10,943 bases of DNA from an uncultured Clostridia bacterium. GTDB taxonomy: Bacteria; Bacillota; Clostridia; Peptostreptococcales; Acidaminobacteraceae. Positions 5,171-10,943 of the stretch are shown here, piece after piece (position 1 is the first letter of the stretch; every line of letters begins with the position of its first letter). The notes under the pieces are model-generated. The model saw only the letters and a program-made list of their open reading frames with translations. It made no database searches and was not told where the DNA came from. A program made the translations under genes and the position numbers. The DNA lies in assembly GCA_945950065.1 (NCBI GenBank), contig CAMFGQ010000040.1, positions 1 through 10,943 on the forward strand. The letters are read 5' to 3'.

Positions 5171-5659
5171 ATGAACAAAGATTTACTAAAAGGTCTCAAC
5201 GATCAAATTAACATGGAACTAGAAGCTGGTTACATTTATCTAGGTATGGCAACATATCTTGATGAATCAGATTTTCCTGGATTTTCTCATTGGATGAGAG
5301 CACAAACCAGAGAAGAACTATCCCATGCAATGCGACTCTTTGAGTTTCTTCAAGAGCGTGGAGAGCATATTGTTCTACCCGCTATTAAAGAAGTTTCTAC
5401 AGAGTACAAAAGCGTTGAAGACGTTTGGGAAAAAGCTCTCGACCATGAGAAGCAAGTCACCGCTTCCATTGATAAACTCATGAAAAAAGCTCATGAGGTA
5501 AAAGATTATTCCGCTATTGGAATGCTACAATGGTTCGTTGATGAGCAAGTGGAAGAAGAAGATACCTTTGGTGCTGCTCTTGCCAAGATCCAAATGGCAG
5601 AAGGAAAACCATCAGCTCTTCTTATGCTAGATTCCAAATTTGGTAAACGAGAAGGATAA
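5171..5659 (+). CDS. ftnA: ferritin (non-haem, bacterial FtnA type)
   Basis: This 162-residue protein is a four-helix subunit of the 24-mer cage that oxidises Fe(II) and stores Fe(III). Ferroxidase ligands are all present and line up with E. coli FtnA shifted by one: E16, E49, H52, E93, Q126 and E129 (motifs NMELEAGYIY, REELSHAMR, LDHEKQ, LQWFVDEQVEEE). No haem-ligand Met at the bacterioferritin position is evident. The ribosome binding site GTAGGAGG overlaps the preceding rubredoxin's stop. In the context of superoxide reductase and rubrerythrin, it would keep Fe(II) away from peroxide. A perfect hairpin follows the stop codon. Confidence 0.95.
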   Translation: MNKDLLKGLNDQINMELEAGYIYLGMATYLDESDFPGFSHWMRAQTREELSHAMRLFEFLQERGEHIVLPAIKEVSTEYKSVEDVWEKALDHEKQVTASIDKLMKKAHEVKDYSAIGMLQWFVDEQVEEEDTFGAALAKIQMAEGKPSALLMLDSKFGKREG

Positions 5660-5668
5660 ATTAAATGA

Positions 5669-5691
5669 GTAAGGCCCTGATTGGGCCTTAC
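5669..5691 (+). terminator. perfect hairpin between ferritin and rubrerythrin, weak T-tail
   Basis: GTAAGGCCC (5669-5677), loop TGATT, GGGCCTTAC (5683-5691) form a flawless 9-base stem. It is followed only by CTTTAC, so it lacks a proper T-run. It lies between the ferritin stop and the rubrerythrin ribosome binding site, with no room for a separate promoter. More likely an attenuator, or an RNA-stability or processing element that sets ferritin versus rubrerythrin levels, than a full terminator. Confidence 0.5.
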
Positions 5692-5711
5692 CTTTACATG
5701 AGGAGGATTTA

Positions 5712-6284
5712 ATGTCAGTAAAAGGCACAAAAACTGAACAAAACTTACTAAAAGCTTTTGCAGGTGAATCACAAGCAAGAAACCGTTACGAAATGTTTGC
5801 GAAAATCGCAAAAAAAGAAGGCTATGTTCAGATCGCTGAGATCTTTTTAGAGACAGCCCGTAACGAATTCGCTCATGCTAAGCGTTTCTTCCGCTTCTTA
5901 GAAGGCGGCCCTGTAGAAATTACAGCAATGTATCCCGCAGGAATCGAAGGAACAACTGCAGAAAACCTCAAAGCAGCAGCTGAAGGTGAGAACGAAGAAC
6001 ATACTATTCTGTATCCAGGATTTGCTGAAGTAGCAAAAGAAGAAGGCTTCATTGAAGTTGCAGCAGCTTTCAAAGCCATTGCATCCGTAGAAGTCGCTCA
6101 CGAAAAACGCTATCTTGATCTTCTAGCAAACATTGAAGAAAACAGAGTCTTCAAGCGTGATACAAAAGTTATGTGGAAATGCCATGAGTGTGGATACCTA
6201 CACGAAGGCTTTGAACCACCAAAAGTATGCCCCAGCTGTCAGCATCCTCAAGCTTACTTCTTCATCCAAGAAGAAAACTACTAG
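5712..6284 (+). CDS. rbr: rubrerythrin
   Basis: This 190-residue cytoplasmic peroxidase reduces hydrogen peroxide to water in anaerobes. The N-terminal ferritin-like diiron domain has E19 (GESQARNRY), E52 and H55 (ARNEFAHAK), E93 and E96 (EGENEEHT), and E127 with H130 (VEVAHEKRY), which are the usual ligand positions. The C-terminal rubredoxin-like domain has C157-H-E-C160 and C173-P-S-C176. Length and domain order match the classical rubrerythrin. Ribosome binding site AGGAGG precedes the ATG by a few bases. Electrons presumably come from the upstream rubredoxins; desulfoferrodoxin supplies the peroxide substrate. It ends the plus-strand series and converges on the DUF134 gene across a strong hairpin. 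Confidence 0.97.
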   Translation: MSVKGTKTEQNLLKAFAGESQARNRYEMFAKIAKKEGYVQIAEIFLETARNEFAHAKRFFRFLEGGPVEITAMYPAGIEGTTAENLKAAAEGENEEHTILYPGFAEVAKEEGFIEVAAAFKAIASVEVAHEKRYLDLLANIEENRVFKRDTKVMWKCHECGYLHEGFEPPKVCPSCQHPQAYFFIQEENY

Positions 6285-6322
6285 GAACAAGCTAAAAGGA
6301 TACCTATTCCATTAGGAAATGA

Positions 6323-6350
6323 TAAAGCCCGGATTGATTTCCGGGCTTTA
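6323..6350. terminator. symmetric hairpin terminator between rbr and the DUF134 gene
   Basis: TAAAGCCCGGA (6323-6333) pairs perfectly over 11 bases with TCCGGGCTTTA (6340-6350) around a 6-base loop. Downstream on the plus strand is a mixed T-rich tail (CTCATTTCGTTTT). The minus-strand tail is TCATTTCC. The stop codon of the minus-strand DUF134 gene (complement of 6348-6350) is inside the outer stem. Confidence 0.75.
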
Positions 6351-6803
6351 CTCATTTCGTTTTCCATGTTCAGGATAACGTTGACAAAAGTCTCTGCAAG
6401 GTCCTTCGAAGACACAATAAGTATTACGAGAAGAACAATGAGGACACATTTGAAGGGCGTCATCACAGCGGAGTAAAAAGTTCTTTTCACAGTTTTTACA
6501 ATGAAACTCACACTCATGAACAATATAATTCCCACCTTCGATGAGAAGAATGTATTCTTCCGTTAAGGCAGTAGTTATTTTTTCTCTCGCCCGCTCCAGA
6601 ATGAGACGCACGGTCTGGCGAGATACTTCCATCATATCAGCCATTTCTTCTTGAGATAATTTATCCAAGTCCTTTAAACGAAGAGCTTCCATTTCGTCAA
6701 GAGTTAGTGTCACTGCTAAAGAGTGCCAATGATTGCCATCTGGTCTAAAAGCTGGATACTTTTTGAAGTGGCGAATACGACGTGGTCTTATCGGTCTAGA
6801 CAT
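6348..6803 (-). CDS. DUF134 family predicted DNA-binding protein with Cys-rich tail
   Basis: This 151-residue protein starts MSRPIRPRRIRHFKKYPAF and carries TLTLDEMEALRLKDL (33-47) and a helix-turn-helix SQEEMADMMEVSRQTVRLIL (50-69), the pattern of DUF134 proteins. They are predicted transcription factors whose function is not established. The C-terminal third is unusually cysteine-rich: nine cysteines (98, 102, 105, 113, 120, 123, 130, 136, 140), including C102-x2-C105 and C120-x2-C123, probably a zinc ribbon or metal/Fe-S site. The start at 6803 is chosen because AAAGGAGG lies just upstream; a longer in-frame start at 6866 would add 21 residues unlike the family. The gene begins 10 bases after mrp ends and its ribosome binding site overlaps the mrp stop, so the two form an operon. 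Confidence 0.85.
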   Translation of the reverse strand: MSRPIRPRRIRHFKKYPAFRPDGNHWHSLAVTLTLDEMEALRLKDLDKLSQEEMADMMEVSRQTVRLILERAREKITTALTEEYILLIEGGNYIVHECEFHCKNCEKNFLLRCDDALQMCPHCSSRNTYCVFEGPCRDFCQRYPEHGKRNE

Positions 6804-6813
6804 AGCACCTCCT

Positions 6814-7566
6814 TTAAAGAGATTGAATAAAGGCTGGATCAAAGATCTCCTCAGTGTATTCTTCAATCAGTCCCTGATCGCTCAGCTCTCTTAGCTTCGG
6901 ATCAATGGGCACTTGACCCAAGGACTTGAGAGGTGACTCCTTTATGGGTCCGAAGATTTCGTACTTCTTTCCATTGTCGGGACAAAGGAAATAGGCCATA
7001 TTTTCAACGGTACCCAGCATGGGTACACCCATCTTCTCTACCATAATTTGAGATTTTTTTACGATCATTTCCACCAATTCTTGTGGTGTTTTCACTAGAA
7101 TGACACCGTCTAAAGCAAGGTTTTGCATCAAACTAAGAGGAACATCACCCGTTCCTGGGGGAAGGTCGATGAGTAGAACATCTAATTCTTCCCAGGCCAC
7201 TTCTTCATAGAACTGTTGAATGGCTCCCAAAATAAGGGGTGAACGCCAGATCACTGGACTATCTTCATCCAGTAGGAGATTTACACTCATGACCTTGATG
7301 CCTGTTTTCGTCCTAGCAGGAAGGAAAAAGCCTTCTAAAGCATAGCTTTCTTTTCCTAAGCCGAAAAGTCGTGGTATACTAGGACCTGTAATATCTGCAT
7401 CCAACACACCCACCTGCAGGCCGCGTCGCTGAAGAGCTGATGCAAGCAGGGCAGTAACTGTGGACTTACCCACGCCTCCCTTACCACTCATCACCGCAAT
7501 TTTCTTTTTGATGGAGGTGGTGGGGGCAGCCTTCCACTTGGGTAGATTGGTATTTAATTCAATCAT
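6814..7566 (-). CDS. mrp: Mrp/NBP35-type P-loop ATPase, predicted Fe-S cluster carrier
   Basis: This 250-residue protein belongs to the MinD/ParA-like Mrp family, cytoplasmic ATPases that help transfer Fe-S clusters to target proteins. It shows the deviant Walker A SGKGGVGKST (27-36), DADITGPSIPRLFG (57-69) and the Walker B-like LLIDLPPGTGDVPL (131-144), all family signatures. At the usual C-x-x-C site it reads C195-P-D-N198, with the second cysteine replaced by Asn encoded by AAT, two changes away from TGT. Such cysteines normally bind the bridging cluster at the dimer interface. The start at 7566 (ATG) suits GGAG at 7573-7576; the in-frame GTG at 7569 is too close. It is followed at once by the DUF134 gene. 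Symbol is by family only. Confidence 0.88.
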   Translation of the reverse strand: MIELNTNLPKWKAAPTTSIKKKIAVMSGKGGVGKSTVTALLASALQRRGLQVGVLDADITGPSIPRLFGLGKESYALEGFFLPARTKTGIKVMSVNLLLDEDSPVIWRSPLILGAIQQFYEEVAWEELDVLLIDLPPGTGDVPLSLMQNLALDGVILVKTPQELVEMIVKKSQIMVEKMGVPMLGTVENMAYFLCPDNGKKYEIFGPIKESPLKSLGQVPIDPKLRELSDQGLIEEYTEEIFDPAFIQSL

Positions 7567-7599
7567 CACTGACTCCTTTAATTGAGTTTACAATGAATA

Positions 7600-7608
7600 A
7601 TTATAACA
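7600..7608 (-). promoter_or_regulatory. extended -10 promoter for mrp-DUF134
   Basis: Minus-strand TGTTATAAT (complement of 7600-7608) is a perfect TATAAT with the TGn extension, 34 bases before the mrp start. The -35 at usual spacing is poor (T-rich, no TTGACA), as is common for extended -10 promoters. On the plus strand the overlapping TTGAGT (7582-7587), 15 bases, TATAAC (7603-7608) is a weak candidate for rnhA. Confidence 0.6.
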
Positions 7609-7640
7609 CAAGAGCAGTAAAAAAGATATGAGGAAGAACC

Positions 7641-8192
7641 ATGAGAAAAGTAGAGCTCTTTACCGATGGAGCATGTAAAGATAACCAAAGTGAGTCCAAC
7701 ATAGGTGGCTATGGAGCTGTGCTCCATTACCGTGGCCATGAAAAAGAAATCTCCGGTGGTGAAGAAAACAGCACCAACAACATCATGGAGTTAAAGGCTG
7801 TTATTGAGGGATTAAAAGCCATTCATGACAAATCTGTTGTTGTAGATGTCTACACCGATTCCGCCTACATCGCCAACTGTTTTAAAGAAAAATGGTACCA
7901 GGGCTGGATTGCAAGGGGCTGGAGAACCGCTGCCAAAAAGCCCGTGGAGAATAGGGAGCTATGGGAGGAACTTTTGGGGCTTGTTGACAGCTTTAAGGAA
8001 GTGAATTTCTATAAGATTAAAGGGCATCTATCTTTACGTGCAAAGGAACTTGAATCATGGTATAATCAGTTTTGCGTAGAAGAGAAGCGTGTCTCCCTAG
8101 AGGAGTATAAACGCTACATAGAGTATAATCACAGAGCAGATGAGCTTGCTTCGAAGGCTGCTCTAGAAGTGGGAAGTTATGGTCAAGAATAA
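7641..8192 (+). CDS. rnhA: ribonuclease HI with insertion before the last catalytic Asp
   Basis: This 183-residue enzyme degrades RNA in RNA-DNA hybrids. The catalytic set is present: D9 (LFTDGACKDN), E50 (NNIMELKAV), D73 (YTDSAYI), the loop H129 (KIKGHL) and D167 (NHRADELA). WYQGWIARGWRTAAKKPVENRELW is the typical basic-protrusion region (85-108). Between H129 and D167 are 37 residues, compared with about 9 in E. coli RNase HI (H124, D134), so an insertion of nearly 30 residues (about 131-160, rich in charged residues, predicted helical) sits next to the active site. I recall similarly expanded members among clostridia, but cannot check. The ATG at 7641 has GAGGA upstream. The next gene overlaps its end by 14 bases. 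Confidence 0.9.
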   Translation: MRKVELFTDGACKDNQSESNIGGYGAVLHYRGHEKEISGGEENSTNNIMELKAVIEGLKAIHDKSVVVDVYTDSAYIANCFKEKWYQGWIARGWRTAAKKPVENRELWEELLGLVDSFKEVNFYKIKGHLSLRAKELESWYNQFCVEEKRVSLEEYKRYIEYNHRADELASKAALEVGSYGQE

Positions 8193-8559
8193 TTTTAAAG
8201 GATTAGTGTATTTTGGATTGTGGTACTTTGTTCTATTTGCAAGTGTACTACTGGGGAATTTTAGAGGATTTGTACAGGGCTTTATCCCATCAGGTGTTAG
8301 TCCCATTACGGTATATGGTATTGCCACCCTTATCTTTAGCATACTGTTTACCCTTCTCTTTCTTGAACCCCAGGGCCATATGATGAGTAATTTTTCATCC
8401 ATCGCCTCAGTGGTGATTTTGGATATTGGAGTGATCTTGGCTGTCGCCATTGGGGTCCTCTTCCTCAAATACACCTACACCGATCTTCTGATTGCGGTTG
8501 GCAGCATTGTCATTCAACTCCTGAGTATGCTAGGTATTCTCAAAGTAAAAAAAGCTTAA
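8179..8559 (+). CDS. small membrane protein of unknown function, four predicted helices
   Basis: I do not recognise this 126-residue protein. It is strongly hydrophobic, with likely membrane helices at about 9-27 (VYFGLWYFVLFASVLLG region), 41-62, 73-95 and 100-121, and a short basic C-terminus (KVKKA). The N-terminus MVKNNFKG is slightly basic, suggesting it stays inside. No catalytic or metal-binding motif is visible. The start at 8179 overlaps rnhA by 14 bases in another frame, and the ribosome binding site is weak (GGGAAG, 8171-8176), so translation is probably coupled to rnhA. A strong terminator directly follows, so rnhA and this gene form a two-gene unit. The reverse frame across it shows no family resemblance. 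Confidence 0.75.
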   Translation: MVKNNFKGLVYFGLWYFVLFASVLLGNFRGFVQGFIPSGVSPITVYGIATLIFSILFTLLFLEPQGHMMSNFSSIASVVILDIGVILAVAIGVLFLKYTYTDLLIAVGSIVIQLLSMLGILKVKKA

Positions 8560-8560
8560 T

Positions 8561-8586
8561 CCTCCTGAAAGACAGGAGGTTTTTTT
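8561..8586 (+). terminator. rho-independent terminator after the rnhA unit
   Basis: CCTCCTG (8561-8567), loop AAAGA, CAGGAGG (8573-8579) give a perfect 7-base stem immediately followed by seven Ts. It separates the rnhA unit from copA. Confidence 0.92.
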
Positions 8587-8651
8587 ATGCGTTTTGTTTT
8601 ATTTAGTTTAGGGTATCTAACTCATTAACTATGACGAGAAAAGAGGTACTG

Positions 8652-10943
8652 ATGAAAAGCCGTTTTTATGTTGAAGATATGCACTGTGCGGCTTGTACAA
8701 GCCGTATAGAAAAAGCACTTCATAAACTACCTGAGGTGAAGGAAGTCCATACAGATATAACAAGCCATCGCTTAGAAGTTGAGCATGAGGGTTTGAGTGA
8801 TGAGGAACTTAAAGAGAGATTAGAAAAAATGGGTTATCACCCACAGTCCTTATCTGAAAAAATAGAAGATCTAGAAATTGGAGGCATGACCTGTACAGCT
8901 TGTAGTGCAAGACTGACAAAAATTCTCTCCAAGACTCCTGGTGTTGGTGAAGTGTCCATTAATCATCTCACAGGTAAAGCACAGATTCATTATGACGATC
9001 GTCAAGTGAGTCCTGACACCTTCCATCGTCTTATTGAAAAGGCGGGTTTTACTGTGGAGAAACAAGAGGAAGGGGAGAAGGTTGTGCAAAGTCCCTTTAC
9101 TTGGGAAGTCAAGGCAGCTATAGGCATTACCCTTATCCTTCTTTTGGTTGCCATGGGCCCCATGATGGGACTGAAGCTACCTGGTATTGACCCTGATGCA
9201 AAACCACTTCCCTTTGCACTGATTCAACTTGTCCTTACGATTCCCCTGATGTATGTAGGTAGATCCTTTTTTACCCAAGGATTCCGTGCACTGTTTCAAG
9301 GTAGTCCTACCATGGACTCCCTCATTGGACTGGGTACAAGTGTAGCTTTTGTGTATTCGCTTTATGCCACTTGGATGATTTCTCAGGGTCATGCTCACTA
9401 TGCCCATATGCTCTACTTTGAGTCTGCGGGAACCATTATTACTTTAATTAAAGTAGGGAAGACCTTAGAGGAACTAAGTAAGCGAAGGACTACCAGTTCC
9501 ATTGAAAAACTCATGGACTTGACTCCTAAAAAGGCCACAAGAATACAAGGTGATCAGCAGGAAGAAATCTACGCCAGTGAAATCAGACGTGGTGATCAGC
9601 TTCTTGTTCGTCCTGGTGAATCCATTGCAGTAGATGGTGTGATCCTTTCAGGACAGTCTAGTCTTGATGAGTCCATGTTGACAGGTGAGAGCATTCCTGT
9701 CACCAAGGAAGAAGGTGCAGATGTATTCGCTGGTACCATCAATGGAGCAGGGAGCTTCATTATGGAAGCAAGACATGTTGGGCAAGAGATGCTTCTATCG
9801 AAAATTGTAAGAATTGTCGAAGATGCCCAGATGAAGAAGGCACCCATTGCGCGTCTAGCAGATGTTATTAGTGGTGTCTTTGTTCCGATTGTCATTGGTA
9901 TTGCACTCCTGGCCTTTGTGATTTGGTACTTTGTATCCAAAGACTTTGCCTTTAGCCTAAAAGTCCTTATCTCTGTACTGGTCATTGCTTGTCCTTGTGC
10001 ACTGGGGCTGGCTACACCTACCGCCATTATGGTGGGTACGGGTCGAGCTGCCACCAACGGGATTCTGATTAAGGGTGGTGAAGCACTGGAAACAGCTCAT
10101 CGCGTTGATTCCATGGTACTGGATAAGACAGGAACCTTAACCCTTGGTAAACCAGAAGTAACGAAAGTCGTTCTTAAGGATGAAAGGAAGAGAGAGCAGA
10201 TGCTGGAACTTGCCTCAGCCCTGGAATCCTTCAGTGAGCACAGTTTGGCAGGAGCCATTCGGGAGTATCACCCAACACAGACCTTGGCAGTAGATCCTAA
10301 GCCTATTCCAGGTAAAGGAATTCAAGGTTATGTAGAGGGCCATTTTGTGCAGGTGGGTAGTGAGAAACTCATTCCTGATGCAAGGGAGGATGCCAAAGGA
10401 ATTGAAGCAAGAATCTTTGTTGAAATTGATGGAAAATATGTGGGGTATTTTGAGGTAGAAGATCCCTTGAAGCCCACAAGTAAAGAGGCGGTTCGCCTTT
10501 TACAAGACCAAGGTATTGAAGTCTATATGTTAACCGGAGACCGAAAAGAAGTTGCTGAAGAGATTGCTGGTAGATTGGGTATTACCCAGGTGATTAGTGA
10601 AGTCCTCCCAACGGATAAAGCCGAGGTGATCGAATCCCTACAAAAAGAAGGGAAGAAGGTAGCCATGGTAGGAGATGGGATTAATGATTCCCCTGCGCTG
10701 GCTCTTGCTGATGTTGGTATCGCCATGGGTAAGGGAACGGACATTGCCATGGAGAGTGCAGATATTGTGCTGGTGGGTGATGATTTAATGAAGCTTGCTT
10801 CCACCATGGCCCTGAGCCATCGTACCCTAAAGACCATTAAAGAAAATCTCTTTTGGGCATTCTTTTACAACACACTTGGTATCCCTGTAGCTGCCGGATT
10901 GTGGTATGCTTTTGGTGGACAGCTTCTCAATCCCATGATGGCT
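8652..10943 (+). CDS. copA: copper-exporting P-type ATPase (CopA), 5' part
   Basis: An open frame of 764 codons runs off the right edge. It is a P1B-1 copper ATPase that pumps Cu(I) out of the cell. Two N-terminal heavy-metal domains carry M10-x-C12-x2-C15 and M79-x-C81-x2-C84. The membrane metal site C447-P-C449 defines Cu/Ag transport, followed by the TGES actuator (344-347), DKTGT with phosphorylated D491, GDGINDSPA (674-682) and the Y739-N740 pair of the next helix. The final helix with the M-S-S site is outside the window. In the nucleotide-binding domain the usual S-E-H-P reads S-E-H530-S531. The ATG at 8652 has AAAGAGG upstream. No regulator gene or clear promoter is visible in the 65 bases between the preceding terminator and the start. 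Confidence 0.95.
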   Translation, partial: MKSRFYVEDMHCAACTSRIEKALHKLPEVKEVHTDITSHRLEVEHEGLSDEELKERLEKMGYHPQSLSEKIEDLEIGGMTCTACSARLTKILSKTPGVGEVSINHLTGKAQIHYDDRQVSPDTFHRLIEKAGFTVEKQEEGEKVVQSPFTWEVKAAIGITLILLLVAMGPMMGLKLPGIDPDAKPLPFALIQLVLTIPLMYVGRSFFTQGFRALFQGSPTMDSLIGLGTSVAFVYSLYATWMISQGHAHYAHMLYFESAGTIITLIKVGKTLEELSKRRTTSSIEKLMDLTPKKATRIQGDQQEEIYASEIRRGDQLLVRPGESIAVDGVILSGQSSLDESMLTGESIPVTKEEGADVFAGTINGAGSFIMEARHVGQEMLLSKIVRIVEDAQMKKAPIARLADVISGVFVPIVIGIALLAFVIWYFVSKDFAFSLKVLISVLVIACPCALGLATPTAIMVGTGRAATNGILIKGGEALETAHRVDSMVLDKTGTLTLGKPEVTKVVLKDERKREQMLELASALESFSEHSLAGAIREYHPTQTLAVDPKPIPGKGIQGYVEGHFVQVGSEKLIPDAREDAKGIEARIFVEIDGKYVGYFEVEDPLKPTSKEAVRLLQDQGIEVYMLTGDRKEVAEEIAGRLGITQVISEVLPTDKAEVIESLQKEGKKVAMVGDGINDSPALALADVGIAMGKGTDIAMESADIVLVGDDLMKLASTMALSHRTLKTIKENLFWAFFYNTLGIPVAAGLWYAFGGQLLNPMMA

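Noticed and set aside
5506..6101. Minus-strand open frames opposite ferritin and rubrerythrin
   Set aside because: They are mirror frames of strongly supported genes and have low-complexity, family-less translations.
6804..6866. Longer start for the DUF134 protein
   Set aside because: The extension covers the mrp end and the AAAGGAGG site, which points to the ATG at 6803.
8587..8651. A copper-responsive operator or clear promoter ahead of copA
   Set aside because: Only loose matches such as TTGTTT and TATCTA at wrong spacing, and no palindrome resembling known copper repressor sites.
9596..10837. Minus-strand open frames opposite copA
   Set aside because: The plus-strand frame is a complete run of P-type ATPase motifs; the opposite frames are Ser/Thr/Pro-rich shadows.
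1..10943. CRISPR arrays, insertion sequences, tRNA or rRNA genes, phage genes
   Set aside because: No repeated spacer pattern, transposase, terminal repeats, tRNA-like fold or phage structural gene was seen; RecU alone is not evidence of a prophage.

Overview
The window is 10.9 kb of densely packed chromosome from a low-to-mid GC Gram-positive anaerobe, most likely a clostridial Firmicute. This rests on gene content: a RecU-type Holliday junction resolvase (a Firmicutes/Mollicutes family), strong AGGAGG-type ribosome binding sites, and a set of iron proteins typical of strict anaerobes (two rubredoxins, desulfoferrodoxin, ferritin, rubrerythrin). Genus and species cannot be read from the sequence.

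Layout. Positions 1-473 hold the 3' part of rsmA (16S rRNA dimethyltransferase). It converges on and slightly overlaps recU (minus strand, 456-1019). Between recU and the next gene is a 291-base non-coding region with six DnaA-box-like 9-mers in 85 bases, three of them exact matches to TTATNCACA. A long plus-strand series follows: a YruB-type glutaredoxin (1311-1538) with its own small terminator; a TlpA/ResA-like thiol-disulfide lipoprotein; MTA/SAH nucleosidase; a flavin-reductase-like FMN protein; MscL with a C-terminal zinc ribbon; 5-formyl-THF cyclo-ligase whose frame continues into a rubredoxin; desulfoferrodoxin; a second rubredoxin too short for usual ORF cut-offs (4998-5162); ferritin; and rubrerythrin (to 6284). 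A minus-strand pair, mrp then a DUF134 regulator-like gene (7566 down to 6348), converges on rubrerythrin across a strong symmetric hairpin. Plus-strand RNase HI, a small four-helix membrane protein with a good terminator, and the first 764 residues of a CopA-type copper ATPase complete the window.

How the genes fit together. The core at about 4.4-6.3 kb is a superoxide/peroxide and iron module. Rubredoxins pass electrons to desulfoferrodoxin (superoxide to peroxide) and rubrerythrin (peroxide to water), and ferritin stores the iron that would otherwise feed Fenton chemistry. Upstream thiol-redox genes, a flavoprotein that could feed electrons in, a possible Fe-S carrier (Mrp) and a copper exporter all suit a redox/metal homeostasis neighbourhood, although the metabolic and housekeeping genes (mtnN, cyclo-ligase, mscL, rnhA) may simply be passengers.

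Most notable points: the DnaA-box cluster; the in-frame cyclo-ligase/rubredoxin continuity with a nested strong start and a palindrome in a possible internal promoter; the Rd-Dfx-Rd sandwich; an Mrp with only half of its CxxC motif; an RNase HI with a long insertion before the last catalytic Asp; a CopA with HS instead of HP in its nucleotide-binding motif; and two convergent junctions where stop codons are built into terminator stems. No wholly new multi-gene system is evident.
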